From: Anthoceros angustus
Taxonomy: Eukaryota > Streptophyta > Anthocerotopsida > Anthocerotales > Anthocerotaceae
Reading direction: 5' to 3'
Assembly: GCA_010909165.1 (NCBI GenBank)
Contig: MU008210.1
Span: forward strand, 124,001-188,000
DNA: 64,000 bases
The notes beneath the pieces are model-generated. The model searched no databases, was not told the origin of the DNA, and was given only the letters and a program-made list of their open reading frames with translations. This document shows positions 20,411-32,560 of the stretch, piece by piece (the first letter of the stretch is position 1; the number at the start of each line of letters is the position of its first letter). The position numbers and the translations under genes were made by a program.

Positions 20411-23138
20411 TTAGGCTGCACGGCCTTCCACTAACACCTACACTCTAATCCTCTACTCATCTCCTCATCCTCTTCCTCCTATTCTAACCTCGATTCGGGC
20501 TTCTTGGTTTGACTCGCCCTTACGGCTGCGCACAGGTCGGCCTCCACCAGCAAGTTCTTCCTTGGGCGGTTGCTATGAGTTTGACACGGGCGAGAACCTC
20601 CGAGTCTTTCCTGTAGTCTACCCTCAAGCCGAGTTCACAGGCATTGCCACACACCCAAAGCAAAGCAATTTCACAACCATTCACAAGGAGCAACTCGTTT
20701 AGGCACTTGCGTGAGCAAGTCCTCCACCAACACTCCGACCACATGACTTCCTCTCTACAGACTGCGTTGGCTCACGGTAAACGAAATTCCTCTGTAATGG
20801 CAAAGGACTCGATGAGTGGGCGCAAGGCGTGATACTTTACTTTGTGAAATCCTCCTCCTCTTATAGGAGGCCTTCCACATACAACCTCCCTTAGGTGACC
20901 CTCTGCGGTCACCTTTTCCAATATTCTATTATTTCCTACATGACATTTAAGGCACGGCATCTAAATATTATGTCTTGGTAAATTCTATTCTAGCAACTTC
21001 ACCTAAGATCATCCTTAAAGGATGTCGATTACATCACTATCCTTCTATTCTTCTATCATTTATGGTCTTTGACCATATCTAGTCTTCACCTTCTTTGGGG
21101 GGGCGTGTCCGTTGTGGATTGGCTCCTCTCCTCCTTTTGCTCTTGCCCTTCCCGGCTTGTCATCTTCCTAATGTGTGGGGCAAGTACAATCTTGCCCTTC
21201 CTCCATCTCCAGGGCTCTGATTCCTCCATCATCCGGCAATCGCGCCCCCCCTCCTTGCTCTCCTTCTTCTTCCTTCTTCTTCCCCTTGATTTATGGTCAC
21301 AGGTTGAGATCCTTTTGCTCCTTTCCTTTGTTTGGTTTGTCCATACCTATCATGGAGCATATCTTCAAAGTTCCTCCCCATTTCGCCCATGTTGTTCCTC
21401 CTAATCCTCCGGGCCTTTTTTGCGTTGGTCTCCTCTCCTCCTTGCTCTCCTTCCCTTCCGTGGGGTGAGGAACTTCTCACCCCTCCTTCCTCGGCAGGTC
21501 GGACCCGTCTGTCTCCTCGGTGGGGTTGTCTCCCCACCTCCTCTTCTCCTCAGGTGTGCTACGGACCCCGGCTCCTTCATCCTCGGCCCCGGCTCCCAAC
21601 TCCAGCGCTCGCGCCCGTGGTCTGGCGGACTACGCGTATGTCTACCAGTCAGCGGACTCTCGTGGTGGGGCGGTCACCTACCGTGGTGTAGTGGTGGTGA
21701 CCCCCAGGGCGGCTCCCCCTCCTTGCTCTCTCGCCATCTTCCTTGGCGCGCGGCTCTCCTTCCTCACTCCCAGTTCCTCGGAGTCCATGTCATTGATGGC
21801 CTCATCAAAATCGGAGGCCTCGCTGCACTGTTGCGGCTCCTTCATCATCATGAGGACCCAATGTCCTCCTCTTGGCCAACCCAAGATCTCATTGTTGGCC
21901 TTCAAAATCTGTTGAGGTGAGCCCCAAAGTATGTGCATTTGGAGATCATCAATCTCCATGGGCCACTCTCCATCCTCACACCTACCCTTGTAGGCGTCCC
22001 TTGAGGTGGTCAATTCTCCCACCTTGACATGGAGGTTACATTCTCCTCCTTGCTTCTTTGGCCAATTTTGCACGAAGGGCATAATCGCCCAAAATCTCCT
22101 CTTCCTCACCACCGGCATCATGTACCACCTTCTTGTGGTACTCCTCCTCTGGAACCTCCTTTGTTCTCGGCCATTGAGCAAGCTCTCCTTCTCCACTTGC
22201 CACTCACTTCCCTCGGCTCTAGCTCTTGTTTCTTGAGAGCCTTTCTCCTCCTTCTCTTCAAATTGAACGGGTCCTTCAATTCCTCTTCCATGTCCGGATC
22301 TTGATGGCTTGGTAGCCATCACACTCTTCTTGGCGTCCATTTGGACCTACCTTCTCCCTAGAGCCTCCGTTTTGCCCTTTCGCTCTTGCTCTAATTGGGC
22401 AAAATGCTCCTCATATACATCTCCATGAGTCCCTTTGGGTTGTTGAATGGCTCTCTCTCTTGTGACCTTCCCTCAGGACCTTCTCGCGCTTGATCCACAA
22501 GGTCGTTGGAGCTTCTCTGACCTTCTCCAACTTGGCTGCCTTCTCGTCGGACTCCATGGCCTCCAATTGCCATTTGGTCCACCTTCCTCCGGCCATGTCT
22601 TGGGCTTTCACTTCCTCTTGGCATGCCCACAAGGAGGCTGCTAGCTCCTAGCCCCTTCAAATCCACATGGTGAGTGCTTCACAAGCACTCGGCCAATTCT
22701 CTAGGGTCCCCAATTCCCCTGTTCTTCTTTGAAATCTCCAGCTCCTTGCATCGGGCCATCCGCGGCCTGGGTCCCCTCACGTCGCTCCATCCGCCCCTTC
22801 CTCCAAGCGGGTAGTGGTGGCCTCGCGCGCCTTGTTCTCCTTCCCTTCCCTACGTGTGGCTGCAGCTGGCGTGGGGTGCACCTCTAGGTGGTGCTCCCCT
22901 GCGGTGGTACCACCTACATGGTGGGGCCTGATGGTGCCCACCCTCTTGGGTGGCGCCTCCTCCCAGGTGGGGCGAGTGCCTCTTCCTAGGCACAAATGAG
23001 ATGGTGGGGACTCCCCACCACTTGGGTGTGGTTCCTCCTCTCATAGACTACCATTGGCCTCCTTGGCGGTTCTTGTCTCTTCTCCTCCTCTTCTTGTGGG
23101 GAAAAGATTCCCACTCCGTTGCCTCCTCTTCTCCTCCT

Positions 23139-25610
23139 CTTCCTCTTCTAGCATGCTTGTGGAGTCGACCTCCCTTGTCTTCCTCAATGCAAAGGCAAGG
23201 CCTTTCCAAACTTGGTGGAGATGGATGATCTCAAAGGATGCCAGCATCTTCAACTCCTTGCTTGTGAGAAGTCCCTCGTTTCCCACAAATGCACCAAATA
23301 GGTGCTAAGGTAGCAGGGCCTTGGCCCTTCCTCATCCACCGAATTTGGCTTGAGGAGCTTCTCCCGGTGGTGGATGTAGGCCTCATACATGATGGTGCCC
23401 CAATCTGGCTTGGCTCCTCTGAAATCTTCCACAAAAATTGGAGGAAGTTGGTGCTGAAATAAGAAGTCCTTTGGTAATTTACCAACCCCAGCACAATCTT
23501 CGCAAAGAGCCTCCACTTGACTCCTTGATGCTCTATTTTCCAGCCATTCTTGGCATGGGCCTTCACTCCTCCGTCCATCATGTCGAGGAACTCTGCGGAT
23601 GGAGAGGGTCCTCTTCCTCCATTGACCTTTCGAGGAGAGCAATTCGAGCTCTCCTCCTCCGGTCTCCCATACACTGTCGAATGCTCCTTACGGTCCGGCG
23701 AGGATCCGTTCGAGCATTCCTCTCGAGAGAGCAATTCGAGCTCTCCTCCTCCGGTCTCCATACACTGTCGAATGCTCCTTACGGTCCGGCGAGGATCCGT
23801 TCGAGCATTCCTCTCCTGCGAGGCTGCCTCGATTGATGGAGTTGATGTAACACTCCTCAATCAATTCCAAATTGGTGTAGGCCCATTGGCGGCCATACAC
23901 CCATCAATTGGATGTTATCCTCCTCACTTGCGAAAATCAACCAAGTCTCGGGGTTGAGCTCACTGCAAAGCACGTAAATTGAGGCATCAGCTCGCCTCCT
24001 CTTCCTCTTGCTCTAGCATGCTTGTGGAGTCGACCTCCCCGTCTTCCTCAATGCAAAGGCAAGGCCTTTCCAAACTTGGTGGAGGTGGATGATCTCAAAG
24101 GATGCATCTTCCAACTCCTTGCTTGTGAGAAGTCCCTCGTTTCCACAAATGCACCAAATAGGTGCTAAGGTAGCAGGCCTTGGCCCTTCCTCATCCACGA
24201 ATTTGGCTTGAGGAGCTTCTCCCGGTGGTGGATGTAGGCCTCATACATGATGGTGCCCCAATCGGCTTGGCTCCTCTGAAATCTTCCACAAAATTGGAGG
24301 AAGTTGGTGCTGAAATAAGTCCTTTGGTAATTTACCAACCCCAGCACAATCTTGCAAAGAGCCTCCACTTGACTCCTTGATGCTCTATTTTCCAGCCATT
24401 CTTGGCATGGGCCTTCACTCCTCCGTCCATCATGTCGAGGAACTCTGCGGATGGAGAGGGTCCTCTTCCTCCATTGACCTTTCGAGGAGAGCAATTCGAG
24501 CTCTCCTCCTCCGGTCTCCCATACACTGTCGAATGCTCCTTACGGTCCGGCGAGGATCCGTTCGAGCATTCCTCTCGAGAGAGCAATTCGAGCTCTCCTC
24601 CTCCGGTCTCCATACACTGTCGAATGCTCCTTACGGTCCGGCGAGGATCCGTTCGAGCATTCCTCTCCTGCGAGGCTGCCTCGATTGATGGAGTTGATGT
24701 AACACTCCTCAATCAATTCCAAATTGGTGTAGGCCCATTGGCGGCCATACACCCATCAATTGGATGTTATCCTCCTCACTTGCGAAAATCAACCAAGTCT
24801 CGGGGTTGAGCTCACTGCAAAGCACGTAAATTGAGGCATCAGCTCGCCTCCTCTTCCTCTTGCTCTAGCATGCTTGTGGAGTCGACCTCCCCGTCTTCCT
24901 CAATGCAAAGGCAAGGCCTTTCCAAACTTGGTGGAGGTGGATGATCTCAAGGATGCATCTTCCAACTCCTTGCTTGTGAGAAGTCCCTCGTTTCCACAAA
25001 TGCACCAAATAGGTGCTAAGGTAGCAGGGCCTTGGCCCTTACTCATCCACCGAATTTGGCTTGAGGTGCTTCTCCCGGTGGTGGATGTAGGCCTCATACA
25101 TGATGGTGCCCCAATCGGCTTGGCTCCTCTGAAATCTTCCACAAAATTGGAGGAAGTTGGTGCTGAAATAAGTCCTTTGGTAATTTACCAACCCCAGCAC
25201 AATCTTTGAAGAGCCTCCACTTGACTCCTTGATGCTCTCATTTTCCAGCCATTCTTGGCATGGGCCTTCACTCCTCCGTCCATCATGTCGAGGAGCTCTG
25301 CGGAATTTCGGAGGGGTCCTCTTCCTCCATTCGTCCTCTCGAGGAGAGCAATTCGAGCTCTCCTCCTCCGGTCTCCCATACAGCCGAATGCTCCTTACGG
25401 TCCGGCGAGGATCCGTTCGAGCATTCCTTTCGGTAATGCGGCAGGCTGCCTCGATTGATGGAGATTGATGAAGCACTCCTCAATCAATTCCAAATTGGTG
25501 TAGGCCCATTGGCGTACACCCATCCCAATTGGATGTTATCCTCCTCGCCTTGCGAAAATCAACCAAGTCTCGGGGTTGAGTGCCCCAAAGCACGTAAATT
25601 GAGGCATCAG
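23139..25610 (-). repeat. Tandem triplication within B-type LTR ORF
   Basis: There are three direct copies of a roughly 850 bp unit: about 23139-24003, 24004-24855 and 24856-25610. The marker tgcttgtggagtcgacctcc occurs at 23154, 24019 and 24871. Copies 1 and 2 look virtually identical over 23570-24000/24420-24850. Copy 3 is more diverged and lacks the internal 92-bp duplication. Each unit repeats both named protein modules. Confidence 0.85.
23635..23818 (-). repeat. 92-bp direct duplication nested in the triplication
   Basis: gagagcaattcgagctctcc starts at 23635 and again at 23727. The same pair is present in the second 850-bp copy but single in the third, so the short duplication came first and was then copied. 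Confidence 0.8.
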
Positions 25611-26339
25611 CTCGCCTCCTCACAGCGGCGCGATCTTTGCTGCTGGCTTTTTGCCCTTTCCTCCCTTCGAGGAGGAACCTTTGGCAGGCGGTTCCTTTGC
25701 CTTTTCCTGCTCGAGGCATGGCGACGCCCTTTTTCTTCCAAATGTTCCGAGGTGTGGAAGAGATTATCTCCCAGTTCCAGACACTAGCAACCTCGGGCTT
25801 TGCTCCCAAGTGCTTCTCCTTCTCCGAGTGGCAGTTAGGGCCTAGCTGAAACACCACGGCAAGGTTAATTAGTTGGCTCCTCCACTGCGCAATCGCTCTC
25901 CTTCTTTCAAAGGTGCCTCGATAGCCAGTCACTTCACCTGGTCACGCGTCACTCTTGGTGCTCCAACTTTCAACGCTGACCCTCTTGGTATTTTCCAGCT
26001 GCAGGCACTTCACGCTCCATGTGGCCTCTTCTCCACCTCTTCTCCCTCTTCTTCTTCGCCAATCGCCTGAAGCTAGGGTTTCCTTCTAGCTTCCAACGTA
26101 TACCCAACCCGTCTTCTTCTCGCGCGCCGCCTTCCTTCCCCTGGCGACGATGGCGATGGCAGACTTCCTTCTCCCTTCTTGCGTTTACGCTCCAGCTCCA
26201 GTCTCGCGAAGTGAAGTTGTCTCAGTTCGAAGGGAAAGTTGGCGCTCCCCAAATTGCACTTTGCCCTCCCTAGATGTCTGCCACCTGGAGGTTTCTCAAC
26301 CCTAGATTTGATTCATCATTCCAAAATCCTAAACCGTCT

Positions 26340-27443
26340 ACTTTCGTACCCGAAATGTGCACCCGAGAGGCCGGGAGATCCACCCACCTCTGGGTACTCA
26401 CAAGAGCAAGCGTTGGATTGGTTTGTGAGTGGCTTGTCTCGAAAATGGAGGTGCTGCGTGGAGCAGGCGTTGGCGGGGGCCCTCGCTTGAGGAATGGGAG
26501 TCGCCGAGTTGGGGAGGAGGAGAAAGAAGAGTCATAAGAAGAGGAAAGGATCGAGGAGATCTAGCTCCTCGTCTTCCTCTACCTCCTCCAGCTCGTCGCC
26601 TCGTCCTCATCGAGTGAGGAGAACTCGGAAAGCTCCACATCGGATGAAGAATCGGAGAAGGCCTACGGCGAATGAAGAAGGACACGAGAAGGTCAAAAAC
26701 GACAAGAAGAGGCGGGGCGCATTGGAGAAGGAGAGGAAGGGAAGGCGGTCCGTCGGATGGAGAAGGGAGAAACGTCTGCAGGAGGAGGGATTCTTTGGAC
26801 AAGTGGAGGCTTTGACCAAGAGGTTGACCGAGTTGGAGGTCAAGCGTGAAGAATCAAGCTCCACGAAGATCTCCTTCACCCGAGGCAGTTGGTGTATTGC
26901 TCAATCATCATCAAAGGGACACACCAAGAATGTATTCGCGCACCACGACATGCGTAAATCATGTGGAAACCGTCATGCCGGAGATTATTGGTATGTGGGA
27001 GCCTACGGTCTGGCCATCGGTCGGCCACCTCAATCAATGAGGCGACTTACCAGCAACTACACCGTCCCTCAAGGTATGGATCACGTCCGACATCGCCAGG
27101 ACAATGGAGACCAGATCCATCACAAAGGCCGATGGCAATTCCACAGGGATGTTGTTATAATTGCGGAGCCCCAGGTCACTACTCAAACGAATGCCCAGAA
27201 CCTCGGAAGCAAGTGGGTTATGTGCCCTTTTGCCAGGTATGTAAGGAATTGGGACATAAAATGGGGGATCCCAGGTGTACGGGGGTGGCGCGAGTGACAC
27301 CAGACCGAGGTCAGTTCACGAACTGCGGAAGAGGCACGACCCAATCCAGACGCGCTAACGACCGGTCTGAAGGTGGAGGCGAGTTGATTTTCGGCGATTC
27401 GTGTGACATCCGGAATTGTGGAGGAAGGATGAAGGAGAGATGA
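26340..27443 (+). pseudogene. E3 gag, partial
   Basis: The sequence enters gag at PKCAP...PGDPPTSGYSQEQALDWFVS and VSGLSRKMEV, the end of the Retrotrans_gag core. It continues through the basic/Ser-rich hinge (GRRRKKSHKKRKGSRRSSSS) and a coiled-coil segment (GQVEALTKRLTELEVK) to two zinc knuckles at 27153-27278, CYNCGAPGHYSNEC (CX2CX4HX4C) and CQVCKELGHKMGDPRC (CX2CX4HX6C). The matching intact stretch is E2 gag. Frames change several times (26494-27297 versus 26961-27443). Nucleocapsid-type RNA binding is the known role of such knuckles. Confidence 0.75.
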
Positions 27444-29460
27444 GCGCGGATGAAGGTTGATGGTGGCGGTGACCACCGGATCGGCCGTCGAGAGAAGGAG
27501 AGATGAGCGGCGCAGGAGGAAGGCGGAGGAAGGTGAGGGACGACTCACCTTGGCCTCCGGAGGCAGCGTTGAGGCGCGCGGGCGAAAGGCGGCCCACCAA
27601 GCGGCGGACTACCGTGATCGGCACCTCTGGTGGGCAGGCGGACTAGGCGGGCGAAGAAGGGCCAAGGAGGAGGAGCAGTGCGTTCCTCCCGACATTAAAG
27701 AAGTGGCGGCAATGGAAGATGAGCTAAACAGCTCACCCGACACGGGAAGGTGGAGGTCGCGGGAATTGAGGATCCGGGGTATAGGATCCCACCGATAGGA
27801 GGGGCATGGAATCGGAAGCTTTACCAATAAGGTCGGGTTGCGGGCACAAGCGGGAGGAAACCTTGTCGGATAAGATCTCGGTTTGACGCATTACTTGACC
27901 GCTTTTGTGGTCGGACGATTGCTTGCGGTGAGTCGAGATCCCGCAAAATTGTGAAGGAGGCGATCGGGGAATCCAGTAGGAGGAGAAAGCGGCGGAGGTA
28001 AATGTGGTCGAACTCATTGATTTTGGGGCACCCGAGATTGAGGTTGAGATTGCGGGTGTTTGGTGCCCAATGTGCCATTAGATTCGGGATCGAGTCAACT
28101 TGATGACGGAGACATCATCAACTTGGGTTCCGAGTTTCACCCGCCCGAGTATTTTACGGATGGCCGACGGACAAGGAGGAAGCCATTGGGGTCTTGAAGA
28201 ATGTATTCGCGCACCACGACATGTCAGAAATCATGTGGAAACCGTCATGCCGGAGATTATTGGTATGTGGACGACAGTGCAAGCCATCGAAGTCGGCCAC
28301 CTCAATCAATGAGGCGACTTACCAACCGACCACACCCCCTCAAGGTATGGATCACGACATCGCCAGACAATGGAGACCGGATCCATCACAGGCCGATGGC
28401 AATTCCACAGTGTTGTTATAATTGCGAGCCCAGTGTCACTACTCAAACGAATGCCCGTAACCACGGAAGCAAGTGGGTTATGTACCCTTTTGCCAGGTAT
28501 GTAAGGAATTGGGACATAAAATGGGGATCCGGTGTATGGGGGTGGCCGAGTGACACCACCAGTGGGGTCGTTCACGAGCCTGCAGCGGAAGAGGCACGAC
28601 CCAATCCGAAACCGCGACACGTGACCACGCACCGTGTTGAAGGTGGAGGAGTATGATTCGACGACCTGGGACATCAATTGTGGAGGAAGGGGTACGAAGG
28701 AGAGATGAGCGCGGATGAAGGTTGATGGTGGCGGTGACCACCGGATCGGCCGTCGAGAAGGCCGACGGAAAAACGGAGCACGAGGAAAGGAAGGAGGAAG
28801 GTGAGGGACGACTCACCTTGGCCTCCGGAGACGCGCGTTCAAGCCGAGCAGAGAAGACCCACCCACCAAGAAGGGCAGAGACTACCCCGAGTCCGGCACC
28901 CCTAGACAGCGACTACTGAGGGGCGAGACCAAGAAGGAGGGAGGAACGAATCTGCCCTCCCGACATCACCGTAGGCGATGCTGGAGGATGAGCTAAACAG
29001 GCTCACCCGACACGGGAAGGTGGAGGTCGCGGAGCCAGAAATTGTGGATCCGCCGGGTATAGGATCCCAACCGATAGGAGGGAACATGGAATCGGAAGCT
29101 TTACCAATAAGGTCGGAATCGACCAGCGCCAGGGCTGCAAACGGGGAGGAAACCTTGTCAGATAAGATCTCCACGACGACATTTGACCGCGAATTTGTGG
29201 TCACTGAGATGCTTGCTTGGTGAGTCCGAGATCCCGCAAAATTGTGAAGGAGGCGATCGGGGAATCCACAAGGAGGAGGAGGAGAAAGCGGCGGAGGTAA
29301 ATGTGGTCGAACTCATTGATTTTGGGGCACCCGAGATTGAGGTTGAGATTGCGGGTGTTTGGTGCCCAATGTGCCATTAGATTCGGATCGAGTCAACTTG
29401 ATGACGGAGGAGAGCTCATCAACTTGGGTTCACCGAGTTTCACCCGCCCGAGTATTTTAC
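26927..29460 (+). repeat. 1.27-kb tandem duplication of gag end and protease start in E3
   Basis: aatgtattcgcgcaccacga recurs about 1271 bp apart (26928 and 28199). The two copies run in parallel through zinc knuckles, the spacer and the gattcgg(g)atcgagtc site at the protease active site (28081 and 29382). Copy 2 has degraded knuckles. Confidence 0.8.
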
Positions 29461-29962
29461 GGATGGCCACTGCATAAGGAGAAAGCCATTGGGGGTGTCA
29501 AGAATGTACCATGATTGGGGTCTCACCTTCCATCTTACCTACATTGTGATGCGGCCGGTTTCGGATTTAGGCTATAAGGTTTTGATAGGTAGGCCTTGGT
29601 TGTATGGTACTGCGTGTGTTTTTGATTTTGGTCGTAGTGGCATCACCTTCAAGTCCAGTAGAAACGGACCTGCGGCGATCGCTTTTGTGTCATGGAGCAA
29701 GGCTCCCTATGAGGGGGAGTCTGCAATCCAGTCTGACGGGTACACCTCAGGTAGCACGGGGGTAAGCTCCTCGGGCAGTGACCAAGCATATCGGGGTCCT
29801 TCAGTCGAGGTCGCCGAAATAAAGAGTGATTTGGTGTACGCCTGTTTACATATAGAGGAAGTCGTAGAGGAGTCCGAGGATGAGGCACATAGGGAAGGAG
29901 TAGCCTTTTGGAAGGGTAGGCCTATGATCGAGATTTTCAAGAGGGTCCGAACCGATAGGTAG
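29380..29962 (+). pseudogene. E3 retropepsin-type protease, degraded
   Basis: The open frame 29489-29962 carries LTFHLTYIVMRPVSDLGYKV, LIGRPWLYG and CVFDFG, matching E2 protease after its active site. The active-site stretch at 29380-29420 reads L-D-S-D-R-V-N-L-M where E2 has L-D-S-G-S-G-V-N-L-M, so the catalytic D-S/T-G triad is damaged by a small deletion. A Ser/Glu-rich segment links it to RT. Confidence 0.65.
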
Positions 29963-30165
29963 CATCCGGAGGAACATATGTAGATCCCGACGTGAAGACC
30001 TAGAGTTAGAACCTAGCAAGGTAGTCAAGATTTCTAAGTACCTAGGCGGTAGAAGAGAGAGTTTCGTAGGGTGCTTAGGGATATGTCGATGTGTTTGCCT
30101 TCAAGATTCGACATGACAGAATCGAAGAACTGGGATACATCGAATCGACTTGAAGGAGGGCACTC

Positions 30166-31015
30166 ATGAGGATCAAGCAATACAGGCTGAATCCCAAGTA
30201 TTCCATGGTTGTTAAGGATCAGCTCGACCAATATTTGGAGGCTGGGGTAATTTATCCAGTGCTCACCAGCGAGTGGGTCGCGCCCATCGTGATTGTACCA
30301 AAGAAGCAGCAGGGAAAGGTTCGGGTATGCCAAGATTTCAGGAAGCTCAATGAAGCAACGAAGAAGGATCATCACCCTTTACCTTTCATGGACAGCGTGC
30401 TGGACACAGTGGCCGGACATGAGATGTACAGTTTCTTGGACGGGTATTCTGGGTACAATCAAATTTCGCTGCGGAAGGAGGATCAGGACAAGACAACATT
30501 CACGACGGATTGGGGAACTTACGCTTATTCGAAGCTCCCTTTCGGGTTGTGCAATGCCCCTGCCACTTTCCAGCGAGTGGTGAACGCGATATTCCGAGAT
30601 TTTCTGAGAAAGTTCATGGAGGTATTCCTGGATGATTTCTGCGTGTTTGGGAGAGAACTGCATTTAGATCATTTGAGACAATGCTTTCAGAAGTGCAGGG
30701 AGTCGAACATGAAACTTCATCCAGGGAAGTGTTATTTTGGTATGACGGAAGGTATTTTGTTGGCACATCGAGTTTCAGTAAGAGGATTGCAGGTAGATAA
30801 GGATAAAGTAGCAGTGATAGCTGAGATGGACGCACCACAAACGGTGAGGCAGGTGCGAGCTTTTGTAGGACTCGTAGGGTATTACAGGAGGTTCATCAAG
30901 GATTTCGCCAAGAAGGCGGCCTTGTTGACACAATTGACCAAGAAGGATACACCCTTCGAATGGACAATGCAAGGAGGAGGCTTTTTGAAGGACTTGGTGA
31001 GCGCACCAACTTTAC
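30166..31015 (+). CDS. E3 reverse transcriptase (gypsy type)
   Basis: This is an open frame with all core RT motifs: VRVCQDFRKLNEATKKDHHP (residues 52-71) and FLDGYSGYNQI with the first catalytic Asp at residue 92. It continues with LPFGLCNAPATFQR (124-137) and VFLDDFCVFG with the Asp pair at 156-157 (FLDD in place of the usual YxDD, a common gypsy variant). LHPGKCYFG and the connection domain VGYYRRFIKDFAKKA follow. Coding is continuous for about 280 residues, then is spoiled by a 130-bp tandem repeat (30884 and 31014) that shifts the frame. RT copies element RNA to DNA in the virus-like particle. Upstream frame continuity with protease is lost. Confidence 0.85.
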
Positions 31016-31090
31016 AGGAGGTTCATCAAGGATTTCGCCAAGAAGGCCTTGTTGACACAATTGACCAAGAAGGATACACCCTTGAATGGA
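30884..31090 (+). repeat. 130-bp tandem duplication in the RT-RNase H connection
   Basis: acaggaggttcatcaaggat begins at 30884 and again at 31014, and both copies end in gaaggatacaccctt. The second copy lacks a few bases and is read out of frame, so the RT frame ends at 31116. Confidence 0.85.
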
Positions 31091-31613
31091 CCAATGCGAG
31101 GCAGCTTTTCGGCTGAAGGACGGTTTGGTGGCCAACCACAGATTGGAGAAGCCGTTTCATGTATACGTGGATGTGTCCGCTTATGCCATTGGGACCGTCT
31201 TAAGCCAGAAGGACGAGAAGAAACGGGATCATCCGATTTTCTATGCCGGTAGACAGCTCACGGACGCTGAAAAGAACTACTCAACCACAGAGCGGGAGGG
31301 TCTTGGTATCATTTACTCCTGTAAGAAGTTTAGACACTATCTGCTTGCTTGCAAGGTGACTTTTCATGTTGACCATTTTGCGTTGAAGTATCTTGTCAAC
31401 AAGCCAGATTTGTCAGGAAGGATTGCCAGATGGGTACTACTGCTGCAAGAGTTTGACTATGACGTAGAAACTAGGCCAGGGAAGCAGCATCAGAATGCTG
31501 ATTTCATTTCTCGTCTGAAAACTGGAGAGCGACTTGAAGCCACAGATGACCGATTTCCTGACGAGGAGTTGGTTGCCACGGCGTCGAAGGGGGAGGACGT
31601 GAGCATGTTGTAG
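31086..31613 (+). CDS. E3 RNase H domain
   Basis: The open frame of 175 residues has the RNase H acidic residues in place: HVYVDVSAYAIGTVL (Asp 29), TTEREGLGI (Glu 69 or 71), FHVDHFALKYL (Asp 96) and HQNADFISRL (Asp 139). It degrades the RNA strand during reverse transcription and normally forms one polypeptide with RT, separated here by the 130-bp duplication. It ends with a stop at 31611-31613 where the pol polyprotein would be expected to continue toward the linker and integrase. Confidence 0.8.
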   Translation: MDQCEAAFRLKDGLVANHRLEKPFHVYVDVSAYAIGTVLSQKDEKKRDHPIFYAGRQLTDAEKNYSTTEREGLGIIYSCKKFRHYLLACKVTFHVDHFALKYLVNKPDLSGRIARWVLLLQEFDYDVETRPGKQHQNADFISRLKTGERLEATDDRFPDEELVATASKGEDVSML

Positions 31614-32560
31614 ACGGCCTAAGAATTGATCAGCAAGTCTTGTCGCTAGCAGAGAGGCCAAATGAGCAAGAAGGGCGTTGTGCGAAAAGCTGCGCAGGAC
31701 AATGGAAATCCGAGAGAGGATAGGATGGCGCCATGGGCGCAAGGAGGAGGCTGAATGCTCCTCAAGGGTGAGCAGTCGAGGGCTGCAAGTGGAGGCCACA
31801 CGTTGGCAAAGAGAGCAAAAGCGGACATGAGAGCACCGTTTTGAGCGAAGGCCACACTTGGCGAGGTCAAGCCGGCGCCATGGGCGAGGAGAGAAGGCCC
31901 TAGGGAGGTGGACACGAGGCGAGAAGGAGATGCATCATGACAAGTTTGAGCGAGAAGAGTTGGCGGTCTGGGCAATCTCAAAATTACCATAGGTGCAACA
32001 AGGCGAGGAGGTCGCCATGGGAGCATGGACCTAGACGTAGACCAGCAGGAATGGACGAAATCAGTCCGTTAATGAGGAAGAGCATGCGACGACGCAGGAG
32101 AGAATGCGCATGGGCGCAAGGAGGAGGCTGGAATGCTCCTCAAGGGTGAGCAGTCGGGGGGCTGCAAGTGGAGGCCACGTTGGCAAAGAAGAAGCAAAAG
32201 CGGACATGAGCACCGTTTTGAGCGAAGGCCACACTTGGCGGTCGAAGCCGGCGCCATGGGCGCGAGGAGAAGCCCTAGGAGGTGGACACGAGGCGAGAAG
32301 GAGATGCGACATGTTTGAGCGAGAAGAGTTGGCGGTCTGGGCAATCAAAATTCGACCATGGAGGTGCAACAAGGAGGAGGTCGCCATGGGAGAGCTGGAC
32401 CTAGAAGAGGCTAGACCAGCAGGAATGGGAAATCAGTCCGTTAATGAGGAAGAGCATGCACAAACGCGGGAGATGCGGCATGGGCGAGGAGAAAATAGTG
32501 GATGGATACGCCATCGGGCTACGGACGACCTAGGAGGAGGCGGCGTAGCACAGGAAGGAG
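31614..32560 (+). pseudogene. E3 RNase H-integrase linker with 376-bp tandem repeat
   Basis: This is homologous to the linkers of E1 and E2. Two direct copies are seen (about 31740-32117 and 32118-32490), sharing gagcgagaagagttggcggt and tcagtccgttaatgaggaag. Readings are Arg/Gly/Glu-rich with no recognised fold. Confidence 0.6.

Larger units (their letters stand above)
21640..25940 (-). pseudogene. LTR-encoded ORF, B-type, with triplicated middle
   Basis: A basic N-terminal part is open at 25480-25932 (MPRAGKGKG). A one-frame jump leads into VYGRQWAYTNLELIEECY (25455-25530, repeated at 23860-23915 and 24712-24767). WRLFAKIVLGLVNYQR, FSTNFLQFLWKI, DWGTIMYEAYIHHREKLL and YLVHLWE lie at 23240-23560 and in the two tandem copies. 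Further on is a Glu/Lys-rich region. A long open frame at 21678-22340 holds RDAYKGRCEDGEWPMEIDDL, the counterpart of RDAYKSKCEHGVWLEDYEEL in the A-type ORF. The module order is the same as in subfamily A although the DNA is strongly diverged. Function unknown. Confidence 0.55.
20043..26331 (-). repeat. B-type LTR, minus strand, about 6.3 kb, 5' end truncated
   Basis: The left end tgtggtaaaaccgggg is the reverse complement of the E3 LTR terminus (39361-39378) apart from a short deletion, and sits directly against non-LTR sequence. On the right the similarity to the E3 LTR stops at about 26331. This corresponds to plus position about 34200, so roughly the first 390 bp (U3 start, palindromes and TATA) are missing. 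Its extra length over the E3 LTR comes from a tandem triplication (23139-25610). Confidence 0.75.

Noticed and set aside
21420-21920. Long plus-strand open frames over the B-type LTR
   Set aside because: They are Ser/Pro/Leu-rich antisense shadows of the minus-strand LTR ORF. The same applies to most plus-strand frames in 5348-6185, 23438-25468, 41043-42930 and 50652-51029.
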